64,000 bases of DNA from Methylocystis sp. Lineage in GTDB: Bacteria > Pseudomonadota > Alphaproteobacteria > Rhizobiales > Beijerinckiaceae. Position numbers and translations under genes: made by a program. Of the stretch, positions 17,864 through 26,463 are shown in pieces; positions within the stretch are counted from its first letter, which is position 1; each line of letters starts with the position of its first letter. The notes beneath the pieces are model-generated. The model was not told the DNA's origin, made no database searches, and saw only the letters and a program-made list of their open reading frames with translations. Location of the stretch: contig JADCCX010000059.1 of NCBI GenBank assembly GCA_020252485.1, positions 62,001 to 126,000 of the forward strand, in the 5' to 3' direction.

Positions 17864-18895
17864 ATGGCGGCAACCGGCACTGAGATCATGACCGTCACTG
17901 GCCCCATGGCGCCGGAGAGCCTCGGCCTGACCCTGATGCACGAGCATATCCTGTGCGATCTCACCAATCCCGCCTGGCGCGGCAACGGCGCGCCGCCGCT
18001 CGAGATCAGCCTCGCGAACCGGCACGAACTCGATTACCGGCCGATGGTGCCCGGCCACCATGTGCTGCAGGATGAGGCGGTGGCCGCCCATGACCTCGAG
18101 GCCTTCCGCACCGCGGGCGGCCAGGCGGTCGTCGACCTCACGACCGGCGGCATCGGCCCCGATCCCGAAGGTCTGGCGCGGCTCTCACGGCGAACCGGCG
18201 TGGCGATCGTGCTCGGCGCAGGGTTCTACACCGATGCCTATGTCGACGAGGCGACAAAAGCGCTCTCGGTCGAAGCGCTGGCGGAGATCATTGAGGCGCA
18301 GCTTCTGGAGGGGGCCTGGGGCACGCCGATACGCTGCGGCGTGATCGGGGAAATCGGCGTTTCCTGGCCGATGACGCCCTTCGAGAAGCGCGCGCTGCAA
18401 GCGGCGGCGCGGGCGCAAAGCCGGACCGGCGCGATGATCAATGTGCATCCCGGACGCCATCCTGACGCCTGCAACGAAATCTGCGATGTGCTGGAGGCGG
18501 CGGGCGCCGACCTCTCCCGGCTCGTCATGAGCCATATGGACCGTACCCATCCCGAGGATGTGGATGCGGTGGCGGCGCTCGCGCGGCGCTGCATCGTCGA
18601 ATATGATTTCTTCGGCATCGAGACATCCCAGTACTGGATGGGAATCGTCGATCTGCCCAATGACTGGATGCGGCTGAGGGCCCTGCGGCGTCTGTTCGAC
18701 GCAGGCCTGGGCCACCGCATCTGCATCAGCCACGATATCTGCACGCGCACGCGCCTCATCGCCAACGGCGGCCATGGCTATCGCCATATCCCGGCCAATG
18801 TCACCGGCCTGATGCGCGATCGCGGCTGGCATGCGGATGAGATCGGCCAGTTGCTCGTCGAAACGCCGCGGCGGTTGCTCGCCATGCCCGGCTGA
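17864..18895 (+). CDS. Phosphotriesterase-family amidohydrolase
   Basis: TIM-barrel metal hydrolase of 343 residues in the phosphotriesterase family. ATG 17864 has AGGGA just upstream. Metal ligands are visible: H26-E-H28, a histidine in NVHPGRH, a histidine in SHMDRTH and the aspartate of ISHDICT. The bridging residue, a carboxylated lysine in classical phosphotriesterases, is a glutamate here (GVIGE163IG), as in the E. coli PHP-type branch. Members of this branch are more often lactonases or related hydrolases than organophosphatases; the substrate is unknown. Divergent from the Tat-exported binding protein. Confidence 0.87.
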   Translation: MAATGTEIMTVTGPMAPESLGLTLMHEHILCDLTNPAWRGNGAPPLEISLANRHELDYRPMVPGHHVLQDEAVAAHDLEAFRTAGGQAVVDLTTGGIGPDPEGLARLSRRTGVAIVLGAGFYTDAYVDEATKALSVEALAEIIEAQLLEGAWGTPIRCGVIGEIGVSWPMTPFEKRALQAAARAQSRTGAMINVHPGRHPDACNEICDVLEAAGADLSRLVMSHMDRTHPEDVDAVAALARRCIVEYDFFGIETSQYWMGIVDLPNDWMRLRALRRLFDAGLGHRICISHDICTRTRLIANGGHGYRHIPANVTGLMRDRGWHADEIGQLLVETPRRLLAMPG

Positions 18896-18906
18896 GGAGC
18901 GCCGGG

Positions 18907-19815
18907 TTACTCCGCGGCCATCTGCCGGCCGCCGGGCAGGAGGCCCAGGTCCGCCAGCACCTGCCGCAGGGCGGGCCTGTCTTTCTCCGGCAGCGGCAAG
19001 CGCGGCGCACGCGGCGGCCCCATGCTCATGCCCATCATCTCGAAGGCCGCCTTGGTGCCTGAAACGTAGCGCGGGCCGCCGACGAAGGGGAAAAGCGGGA
19101 TGAGCTTGCGGTGAATGGCGGTTCCCTCGCCGAGATCGCGCCGGTCGCGCGAGGCATTGAAAAGTTCGGCCGAAAGACGCGGCGCGACGTTGGAGCACAC
19201 GGCCACCCAGCCCTCCGCCCCCATCCAGAAGGATTCGAATCCCAGCACGCCGGCGAAGACCGTCATGCGGTCGCCGCAGAGCCGCACGATGTCGCGCACG
19301 CGGGTCACGTCCAGCGTTGATTCCTTGATGTAGGAGCAGTTGGGAATGGCCGCGAGCCGCGCCACGAAATCCGGCAAGAGATCGACATTGGCGGTCGCGG
19401 GGTTGTTGTAGACCATGATCGGAATGCTGATCGCATCCGCCACCGCCTTGTAATGGACGTAGAGTTCGTCCTCGGTGGGGACAGAGTAGTAGGGCGGGAT
19501 GATCATCACGCCATCGGCGCCCTGCGCTTCCGCCTCGCGCGACATGGCTACGGCGTCGCGGGTCCATTCGCCGCCGGTGCCGATCAGCACGGGCACGCGG
19601 CCCGCCGCCGTCTTCACCACCGTATCGACGATGGCGCGCCGCTCGTCCGGCGTCACCGAGAGGAATTCGCCGGTGGAGCCGAGCGGGATCAGCCCGTGGA
19701 TGCCCTCGGCGATCTGGAAATCCACCAGCCGCCGCAGCGCGGCATGGTCGACTGCGGCCCCATCCGACGTGAAGGGCGTGACCAGCACTGTGTAGGTTCC
19801 GCGAAAAGGTCGCAT
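18907..19815 (-). CDS. DapA-family lyase/deaminase (dihydrodipicolinate synthase superfamily)
   Basis: Class I aldolase-type TIM barrel, 302 residues from the ATG at 19815 (GGAG seven bases upstream). In-frame ATGs at 19827 and 19872 also exist; the last has a near-perfect AAGGAGG on the minus strand and would give 321 residues. Catalytic lysine is in CSYIKEST, tyrosine in MVYNNP, and GSTGEF is the substrate loop. Next to a D-amino-acid-type flavoenzyme, a role as 1-pyrroline-4-hydroxy-2-carboxylate deaminase (hydroxyproline route) is attractive, but other keto-acid lyase functions are possible. Confidence 0.85.
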   Translation of the reverse strand: MRPFRGTYTVLVTPFTSDGAAVDHAALRRLVDFQIAEGIHGLIPLGSTGEFLSVTPDERRAIVDTVVKTAAGRVPVLIGTGGEWTRDAVAMSREAEAQGADGVMIIPPYYSVPTEDELYVHYKAVADAISIPIMVYNNPATANVDLLPDFVARLAAIPNCSYIKESTLDVTRVRDIVRLCGDRMTVFAGVLGFESFWMGAEGWVAVCSNVAPRLSAELFNASRDRRDLGEGTAIHRKLIPLFPFVGGPRYVSGTKAAFEMMGMSMGPPRAPRLPLPEKDRPALRQVLADLGLLPGGRQMAAE

Positions 19816-19873
19816 CCGTAGCTCCATCGCGCATCTTTTCCGGCATGCGGCATGATCGTATATGCCTTGCATG

Positions 19874-19923
19874 CAACCCTCCTTGCAACCCTCCTTGCAA
19901 CCCGATGCCGCAACCCGATGCTG
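19874..19923. repeat. Short tandem repeats at the divergent start region
   Basis: Two exact copies of CAACCCTCCTTG (19874-19885, 19886-19897) are followed by two copies of CAACCCGATGCYG-like units (19898-19910, 19911-19923). Read on the minus strand the first units each contain AAGGAGGG, a strong Shine-Dalgarno sequence. On the plus strand the last unit contains the ATG of the fused oxidoreductase. Confidence 0.85.
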
Positions 19924-22809
19924 ATTCCGCGGCCTGACCTTCCCGCCGGTCAGGCGGTCCCTTTTACCTTCGACGGCATGGATGTCACGGCGCGGGCGGG
20001 CGAGAGCATCGGCGCGGCCCTGGCCGCCAGCGGCGTCCTCGCCTTGCGCCAGACCCGCAACGGCGCGCCCCGCGGCCTGCATTGCGGCATGGGCTCCTGC
20101 TTCGATTGCGTGGTCACCGTCGATGGCCGCGTCGGCATCCGCGCCTGTATCGAGAAAGCGAAAGCCGGCCAGAAGGTGGAAAGCCGCATGCCGGAGGCCG
20201 GCGCACTTGCCGATCTGGCCGATTATCCCGCGGCAGCGCCCATTCAGCGCAAGGTGGATGTGCTGGTGGTGGGCGCTGGCCCGGCGGGCATGACGGCAGC
20301 CGCCCTGCTTGCCGAGGCTGGCGCCAGCGTCATCCTCGCCGACGAGCGGGGCAAAAGCGGCGGGCAATATTTCAAGCCGCGGCTGGTGGCGGATGCGCAG
20401 GCGGAGCCGGATCAGCAATTCCGGGAAGGCCTTGCGCTTGCGGAGCGTGTGCGGCGCTCGGGCGCGGAGCTCTGGACTTCATCCACCATCTGGTATGCGT
20501 CAGTGACGGAAGGCGTAGGCGTCATCCGCGAGGCTCAGGCCGTCGTTCTGAGGCCCGGTCACATCCTTCTGGCGACGGGCGCCAGCGAGCGGCCCTGCCC
20601 GGTTCCCGGCTGGACGCTGCCGGGCGTGCTGACCACCGGCGGCTTGCAGACGCTCGTCCGCTCGCAGCGCGTCGCGCCGCCTGGCCGCATCCTGATCGCC
20701 GGATCAGGCCCCCTCAACCTGCAGCTGGCCTGCGAGCTCGCGGCGAAAGGCCGGCCGCCCGTGGCGGTCGCGGATACGGGCCTGGGGCCCTCGCTGACAG
20801 CCTTGCCCGCGCTGGCGCAGATGCTGCTGGCCGATGCCGCGACGGCCATGCAGGGCCTCGGCTACCTCGCCCGGCTCCGGCGCGCAGGTGTGCCCATTCG
20901 CCATCGCACGTCGATCATCCGCATCGAGGGCGAGGACAGGGTCGAAGCAGCCGTGCTGCGGCGCGAGGACCGCGAGGAGCGGATCGCCTGCGACGTGGCG
21001 GCGCTGAACATGGGTTTCCAGCCCCAGGCGGAACTGGCCCGCCAGCTTGGCTGCCGTCTCGCCTATGCGCCGGAGCATGTAGGTGCGGTCGCGGTCGAAA
21101 CCAGCCGCGACGGGAAGACCAGCATCCCCCATGTCTTCGCCGTGGGCGACGGGGCGATGATCGGCGGGGCGAAGGTCGCGATGGCCCGCGCCGGGCTTGC
21201 GGCGGCCGCCATCGGTCACGCCCTTGGCCGTCCCGTGCGGGACGATGGCCGAAGCGATGCGCTTCTCCGCGCCGAGCGCTTTCAGAAGGCGCTCTGGCAG
21301 GTCTTCACGCAGCCGCCCTTCGATCCTAATGCGCTCGCCGATGACACCATCATCTGCCGCTGCGAGGAGGCGACAGCCGGGGCGGTGCGGCGCGCCTGCC
21401 GTGAGGCCTCGCCCACGCTCGCCACCGTCAAGCGCCTGACGCGGGCGGGGATGGGCCGCTGCCAGGGCCGGTTCTGCGCCGGGCCTCTCACCAGATTGGT
21501 GGAGGCGGAGGGCGGCCCCGCGCCTGATATCGCAGCCTTTTTCGCGCCACGGCCTCCGGCCCGCCCGGTGCCGCTGGGCGCCGTGGCAGCGGAAAAGCCC
21601 GAATGGGGCGGGCACCGGCAATCGGCGCCGCCCGCCATCTCGCCCCGCGTCGCCATGCGCCGGGAGCCTTTCGGCGTCCTCGCCGCCGATGTGGTGGTGA
21701 TCGGAGCCGGAATCGTCGGCTCCTGCGTCGCCCGGGAGCTCGCTGAAAGCGGCGCCAAAGTCGTCGTGGTTGACCGGCATGAGCCCAATGTCCAGGCCTC
21801 CGGCGCCAATGCGGGCAGCCTGCATGTGCAGCTTCTGTCGTTCGATTTCGGCGCGAAGGCGCAGGCGGGAGGGCGGCCGGCGGCGGAGGTTTTGCGCATC
21901 GCGCCGGCCTCCATCGCGCTGTGGAAGGAGATCGAGCGGCAAAGCGGCGAGAATTTCGAAATCTCGACGCCGGGCGGCATCATGGTCGGCGAAAGCGCCG
22001 CCGATATGGAATTCCTCCGGCAGAAGACCGCGCTGGAGCGCAGCTACGGCATCGATTCAGCCATGATCGGGGCGAATGAACTGCATGCGCTGGAGCCGCA
22101 TCTCGCCAAGCGTTTCGCCGGCGCGGCGCTTTGCCGCGACGAGGGCAAGATCAATCCGCTGCTGTCGACGCTGGCCGTCGTGCGCATGGCCAAGGCGGCC
22201 GGCGCGCGGTTCGAGGCCTTCGCGGGCGTCACCGGCATCCGCCGGGAAACGGAAGGCTGGCAGGTGGAGACAGAGGCCGGCATCGTCACGGCGCCACGGG
22301 TGGTGAATTGCGCTGGCGGCTGGGCCTCCCGGGTGGCGGCGATGGCGTCCCGCCCGATCCCCGTGCAGGGCGCCCCCTTGCAGATGATCGTTACGGAGCC
22401 AGGCCCGCCAATGGTCAAGCACCTCATAGCGCATGGCAGCCGGCATCTCAGCCTCAAGCAGGCCGATACCGGCGGCCTGATCATCGGCGGGGCCTGGCCG
22501 GCGACGATGGATAGGGAAACGGGAGCGAGCCACGTCGAGATGGCCAGCATCGAGGGCAATGCCTGGGTGGCGGCGCATGTGCTGCCGCCAGCTGCGCGGC
22601 TGCGCATCGTGCGGGTCTGGGCGGCGATGAACATCAACATCGACGGCGCGCCCATCATCGGCGAAATGCCGGGCGCTCCGGGCTTCTGGAATTGCGTCAC
22701 CTCGAACGGCTATTCGCTGGCCCCGGTCGTGGCGCGCATCACGGCGGATCTGATGCTGCGGGGAGAATCCGACCATCCGCATCGGATTTTCTCGCTGGAG
22801 AGGTTCTGA
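19918..22809 (+). CDS. Three-in-one FAD-dependent oxidoreductase (opine oxidase / D-hydroxyproline dehydrogenase type fusion)
   Basis: Single chain of 963 residues joining three subunits that are normally separate. Residues 1-100: a small [2Fe-2S] domain with C56, C61, C64 and C77. Residues 113-460: a nucleotide/FAD-binding oxidoreductase with VVGAGPAGMTAAALL and a second Rossmann motif (IAGSGPLNLQL). Residues about 475-530: a BFD-like [2Fe-2S] domain (C-R-C ... C-x4-C). Residues 590-960: a DAO-type amino acid oxidase (VVVIGAGIVGSCVARELAESG). This order corresponds to HcnA-HcnB-HcnC, opine oxidase and heterotrimeric D-hydroxyproline dehydrogenase. Start chosen at ATG 19918; no good ribosome binding site is visible, and an in-frame ATG exists at 19852. 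Confidence 0.9.
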   Translation: MLIPRPDLPAGQAVPFTFDGMDVTARAGESIGAALAASGVLALRQTRNGAPRGLHCGMGSCFDCVVTVDGRVGIRACIEKAKAGQKVESRMPEAGALADLADYPAAAPIQRKVDVLVVGAGPAGMTAAALLAEAGASVILADERGKSGGQYFKPRLVADAQAEPDQQFREGLALAERVRRSGAELWTSSTIWYASVTEGVGVIREAQAVVLRPGHILLATGASERPCPVPGWTLPGVLTTGGLQTLVRSQRVAPPGRILIAGSGPLNLQLACELAAKGRPPVAVADTGLGPSLTALPALAQMLLADAATAMQGLGYLARLRRAGVPIRHRTSIIRIEGEDRVEAAVLRREDREERIACDVAALNMGFQPQAELARQLGCRLAYAPEHVGAVAVETSRDGKTSIPHVFAVGDGAMIGGAKVAMARAGLAAAAIGHALGRPVRDDGRSDALLRAERFQKALWQVFTQPPFDPNALADDTIICRCEEATAGAVRRACREASPTLATVKRLTRAGMGRCQGRFCAGPLTRLVEAEGGPAPDIAAFFAPRPPARPVPLGAVAAEKPEWGGHRQSAPPAISPRVAMRREPFGVLAADVVVIGAGIVGSCVARELAESGAKVVVVDRHEPNVQASGANAGSLHVQLLSFDFGAKAQAGGRPAAEVLRIAPASIALWKEIERQSGENFEISTPGGIMVGESAADMEFLRQKTALERSYGIDSAMIGANELHALEPHLAKRFAGAALCRDEGKINPLLSTLAVVRMAKAAGARFEAFAGVTGIRRETEGWQVETEAGIVTAPRVVNCAGGWASRVAAMASRPIPVQGAPLQMIVTEPGPPMVKHLIAHGSRHLSLKQADTGGLIIGGAWPATMDRETGASHVEMASIEGNAWVAAHVLPPAARLRIVRVWAAMNINIDGAPIIGEMPGAPGFWNCVTSNGYSLAPVVARITADLMLRGESDHPHRIFSLERF

Positions 22810-22814
22810 GGGCG

Positions 22815-24071
22815 CTACCCGCACCAGGCGCGGATGATCCGCGCCACCACGCGGATGCAGCGGTCATGGTCCGCGGCGTCCACCCATTCGTCGGTCCGCC
22901 CGTTCTGCGTCAGATCGCCGCCCAGCGGGCCGAGGCCCAGCGTCGGAATGCCCTTCTGCAGGATGGGCAGGCGGATGTCGCTTGCCGTATGCAGCGGATT
23001 GACGACAGGCGATTGGCCCGCTTCGGCCAGCACCGCAGCGGCGGCAATGCCGAAGAGCGGGTGATCCGCGGGCGTTTCTGCGCCCGCCGCCCCGGCGGGA
23101 AAGCTGATCCCCGCCGTCGATCCAGCAGGAAGAACGGCGGCGCCAACCGCCGTCCTGATCTCCTCCATGAGGCTCCGGAGCGTCTCGCCCGGCGGGAAGG
23201 ACACCGAGCCTTCGATCGTGCAGGCGACGGGAAGCTTGTTGCGCACCCCTGCCCTGCCGGCGGCGATCCCCGAGACCATCACATTGGTGGCGCGCCCTGA
23301 GGCGGCCTCGATCCGCCCGTGGCGCACCCGCTCGCCCCGCTCGTGATCGAGCCGCAACAGCGCATCGAGCACGGGCCGCGCGGCTTCGATGGCATTGGTG
23401 GCGCGATGCGCAAAGGCTGAATGGCCGATCTCCTGCGTGTCCGGCGGCGTGCCGGCAATCGTGATCAGGAACTCCAGTAGCCCCGGCGTGCAGGCCTTGA
23501 TCTCGGCCATGCCGGCGCCTGATTCGGCCGGATGCAGATAGAGCGCCGCATCCGGCGGCGGGATGTGATCGAGCACGGCCGCCACGCCGCGGGCATGGCG
23601 TTTGCTGGGCGTGCTGGCGAGGATGATGTCGCCCCTGGGCCGCCAGCCATCCGCCAGCGCGGCGGCCAGACCGGACACCATCGCCGCCACACCCGACAAA
23701 TCATCCGCGACGCCCCAGCCATGGATGCGCCCGTCGGTCAGCACGCCGGCGAAGGGGTCATGCCTCCAGCGGCCGAGACCAGCGAGCGGCTCGCTGTCGG
23801 GATGCGCGAACAGGATCAGGCTTCGCCCGCCGCCCGAGCCGGCAACGCGGGCGATGATCGCCGTCCGCTGGCCAGCCGTCATCTGTACGCTATCCGCGAA
23901 TTCCTGCCGCATCGCCACGGTCGATGGGTCATAGGCGTAAGGCGCGATCTCGGCGCCAAGCGCGCGGCAATGCGTGGCGAAATGCTGTTGCACGGCGTCT
24001 TCGCCCTCGCGGCCGAGCGTGATCAGCCGCCGCAGTAGCGCCGTCTGCTCCAGTCCGTCTCGATCAGACAT
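22815..24071 (-). CDS. M20-family amidohydrolase/peptidase with altered active site
   Basis: Protein of 418 residues in the ArgE/DapE/CPG2-like M20 family, with GGGAGAACGAT before the ATG. The first metal motif is present as H90-P-D92 and the second aspartates as D123-D124 in GWGVADD. The pair of glutamates that normally follows PRGDV... is absent: residues 153-162 read STPSKRHARG. Nearby H180 and E183 (LHPAES) may contribute instead. The C-terminal histidine motif is also changed. It lies downstream of the cyclodeaminase homologue on the same strand and converges with the fused oxidoreductase (5-base gap). Confidence 0.82.
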   Translation of the reverse strand: MSDRDGLEQTALLRRLITLGREGEDAVQQHFATHCRALGAEIAPYAYDPSTVAMRQEFADSVQMTAGQRTAIIARVAGSGGGRSLILFAHPDSEPLAGLGRWRHDPFAGVLTDGRIHGWGVADDLSGVAAMVSGLAAALADGWRPRGDIILASTPSKRHARGVAAVLDHIPPPDAALYLHPAESGAGMAEIKACTPGLLEFLITIAGTPPDTQEIGHSAFAHRATNAIEAARPVLDALLRLDHERGERVRHGRIEAASGRATNVMVSGIAAGRAGVRNKLPVACTIEGSVSFPPGETLRSLMEEIRTAVGAAVLPAGSTAGISFPAGAAGAETPADHPLFGIAAAAVLAEAGQSPVVNPLHTASDIRLPILQKGIPTLGLGPLGGDLTQNGRTDEWVDAADHDRCIRVVARIIRAWCG

Positions 24072-24104
24072 ATCGTTCTCCCGGAAGCGGCTTGCCGTCC
24101 TCTG

Positions 24105-25082
24105 TCATGGCAGCGGAAGGCCCCTGCCCGCCGCAGCGGCGGCGCGCAGCAGCAGCTCGGCGATCACGTTATCCTCGAAAGCGCGGCCATCCGAGAGGAA
24201 AATCGAGAACCCGCCGCGCTTTTCGGCTGGCCTCTTCTCCTCCAGCAGGTTTCCCAGCGCCAGCAGTGAAAGCTGTCCTGTGTCAAGAAGCGGGCTGTCC
24301 TGCCATTGCCGCATCAGCCGTTCCGGCCAATCGGAGACCACAAGGGCGGCGCGGGTGAGCCACCTGGGGTCGATCTCGTGTGAATGGGGCAGGAAGGGCC
24401 CGATGCAGGCCAGCATCAGGCCATCCGGCAATGGCCCGAGCGGCAGGGGGCGCTCGGCCAATGTCATGGTGATCAGGACGTCGCAGTACCGGGCGATCAT
24501 GTCGAGCGGCCGGGCTTCGGACGGAACCTGCGTCAGTTCGGCGATCTCGCGGGCGAATTGCCGGGCGCGCTCCTCGCCTTGATGCGGCGACGCAATCAGA
24601 AAGCGCGCGGCCATCCTGTTTCCCGCCAGGATTCGGGCATGCGCCCTCGCCTGCACGCCCGTGCCGACCAGCCCGATGCGGTGCGGACCGTGGCCGGCGA
24701 TAGACCGGATGGCGAGCGCCGTGACGCCGGCGGTGCGCAAGGCCGTGAGGCCGGAGGCCGAGAGGATGGCTTTGAAATCGCCGGTGCGGGCATCGGATAG
24801 CGCGACGATGGCGTTGATTTCGGGCCTTCCCTCAAGGGCGTTCGCCGGACGCCCGAAAAGGACCTTCACGCTCGCCAGGCCATTGTCGTGATCGACCGCC
24901 GGGAACAGTGAAAGATAAGCCGAGGCGCCGTCCAGCCCCCGCATCGTGACGGAGGCCTGCTCCTGCAGTTTCCCCTGTTCGATTCCCGCAAAGCCTTTCC
25001 CGAGGGCGATGACGAGCGCCGCCGGATCGATGAGTGCGTGGACATCGTCATCGGAGAGCCAGATTGGACGGACATGCCTCAT
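24105..25082 (-). CDS. Ornithine cyclodeaminase / mu-crystallin family protein
   Basis: NAD(P)-dependent enzyme of 325 residues. The Rossmann motif IGLVGTGVQARAHARIL is near residue 137; the N-terminal WLSDDDVHALID and the KVLFGRP stretch are typical of the family. Members are ornithine cyclodeaminases, alanine dehydrogenases or delta-1-pyrroline-2-carboxylate reductases. With arginase and an opine-oxidase-like flavoenzyme nearby, ornithine to proline conversion fits; with a hydroxyproline route, pyrroline reductase fits. The sequence alone does not decide. Probably co-transcribed with the M20 gene 33 bases downstream. Confidence 0.85.
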   Translation of the reverse strand: MRHVRPIWLSDDDVHALIDPAALVIALGKGFAGIEQGKLQEQASVTMRGLDGASAYLSLFPAVDHDNGLASVKVLFGRPANALEGRPEINAIVALSDARTGDFKAILSASGLTALRTAGVTALAIRSIAGHGPHRIGLVGTGVQARAHARILAGNRMAARFLIASPHQGEERARQFAREIAELTQVPSEARPLDMIARYCDVLITMTLAERPLPLGPLPDGLMLACIGPFLPHSHEIDPRWLTRAALVVSDWPERLMRQWQDSPLLDTGQLSLLALGNLLEEKRPAEKRGGFSIFLSDGRAFEDNVIAELLLRAAAAAGRGLPLP

Positions 25083-25178
25083 GCCTGCAGGTCACCGGGC
25101 GAGCGGGCCGCCGTCAAGCCGTTTTTGCTGGCTGAGTGTGGCGACAGGCATCAGGGCGCGGAAGAAACCGGCAGCAGT

Positions 25179-26159
25179 TTAGGCGACGCCCGCCCGCAGG
25201 ATATCGTGTATATGCACGGCGCCCACCGGCTTCCCGTCTGCGACGACGAAAAGAACCGTCACCTTGCGGCTGTTCATGATCTCGAGCGCCGAGCTGGCGA
25301 GCGCGCCGGAAGGAACCGTCAGCGGATTGGCCGTCATGACGCTTTCCAGCGGCTGATCCATGATATCGGCCGACATCTTGCGGCGCAGATCGCCGTCCGT
25401 GACGATGCCGGCGAGCCGTCCTTCGCCATCCACCACGGCGACGCAGCCCATGCGCTTGCCGCTGATCGCCAGGATCACCTCGGCCATGGAGGCGCCGAGC
25501 GCGACCACGGGCATGTCCTCGCCCGCATGCATCAGCGTATCGACGCAAAGCAGCCTTGCCCCAAGTTTGCCGCCGGGATGGAAATCGCGGAAGTCGCGGG
25601 CCGTGAAGCCGCGCGATTCGAGCAGCGCCACGGCGAGCGCGTCGCCGATCGACAGCTGCATGACGGTCGACGTTGTGGGGGCCAGCCCGTGCGGGCAGGC
25701 CTCCTCCGCGCCGGGCAGCACCAGCGCCACATCGGCCGCGCGGGCGAGCGTGCTGTCGGGCTTTGCAGTGACCGCGATCAGCGGAACCGAGAAACGGCGG
25801 GAGAAATGGATGATGTCGCCGAGTTCGGCGGTCTCGCCCGACCAGGACAACGCCAGGATCACATCATCCGCCGTCACCATGCCGAGATCGCCGTGGCTGG
25901 CTTCCGCCGGGTGCACGAAGAAGGCCGGCGTGCCGGTGGAAGCGAAGGTCGCGGCGATCTTGCGGCCGATATGGCCGCTTTTCCCCATGCCGCTGACGAT
26001 GATGCGGCCTTTGGCGCGGCGAATTTCATCGATCGCGTGATCAAAACTCTCGCCGAATTCGCCGGTAAGGGCTTCCCGCAAGAGCTGCAGGCCCCGGCTC
26101 TCGACATCGACGGTGCGCAACGCCGCTTCGCGCGCGCGCAGGCGCTCCGGCTCCGCCAT
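25179..26159 (-). CDS. kdsD: D-arabinose 5-phosphate isomerase
   Basis: KpsF/GutQ-type isomerase of 326 residues, first enzyme of KDO synthesis for lipopolysaccharide. A SIS domain occupies about residues 40-180 (GRIIVSGMGKSGHIGRKIAATFASTGTPAFFVHPAEASHGD in segments), with the active-site motifs GMGKSGH and SWSGET. Two CBS domains follow (about 200-320; DTLMHAGEDMPVV and SVMTANPLTV). The start at ATG 26159 was chosen for length; the frame is open further upstream. It is separated from kdsA, on the same strand, by a repeated intergenic element. Confidence 0.93.
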   Translation of the reverse strand: MAEPERLRAREAALRTVDVESRGLQLLREALTGEFGESFDHAIDEIRRAKGRIIVSGMGKSGHIGRKIAATFASTGTPAFFVHPAEASHGDLGMVTADDVILALSWSGETAELGDIIHFSRRFSVPLIAVTAKPDSTLARAADVALVLPGAEEACPHGLAPTTSTVMQLSIGDALAVALLESRGFTARDFRDFHPGGKLGARLLCVDTLMHAGEDMPVVALGASMAEVILAISGKRMGCVAVVDGEGRLAGIVTDGDLRRKMSADIMDQPLESVMTANPLTVPSGALASSALEIMNSRKVTVLFVVADGKPVGAVHIHDILRAGVA

Positions 26160-26255
26160 GGCGAAGGGGCGCTGCTTCAATCGGGCGAGGCTGGCGGTCA
26201 CGTCTTCCTCATACGCGGTCCCGCCGGGCGGAACAATGCTCTGGCTCAGGCGGCC

Positions 26256-26463
26256 ACGGCCCTGAACGCGGATTAACGATTGCCTCCACGAGCACCCATC
26301 CTGCCCCCTTGCGGGGCGGGTGGCCGAGCGTAGCGAGGCCGGGTGGGGGGCTTTTTTCCGATTTTTCCGCATGATCACCCCTCCCCGGCGGCTTTCGCCG
26401 CCGACCCTCCCCGTCAAGGGGAGGGATGGAGCCCGCATGTTAACCCGGATTCATGAGCCCTGC
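26256..26463. repeat. Dispersed intergenic mosaic repeat, copy 1
   Basis: About 208 bp, closely matching 53462-53686. It has inverted ends (CCTGAACGCGGATTAAC at the left, complement of GTTAACCCGGATTCATGAG at the right) and contains several internal hairpins, including GCGGC-TTTC-GCCGC near 26390 and CCCTCCCC/GGGGAGGG around 26405-26426, plus T runs at 26352 and 26362. It begins immediately after the kdsA stop codon and ends before kdsD, so it could act as terminator or processing site between the two genes. Confidence 0.88.
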
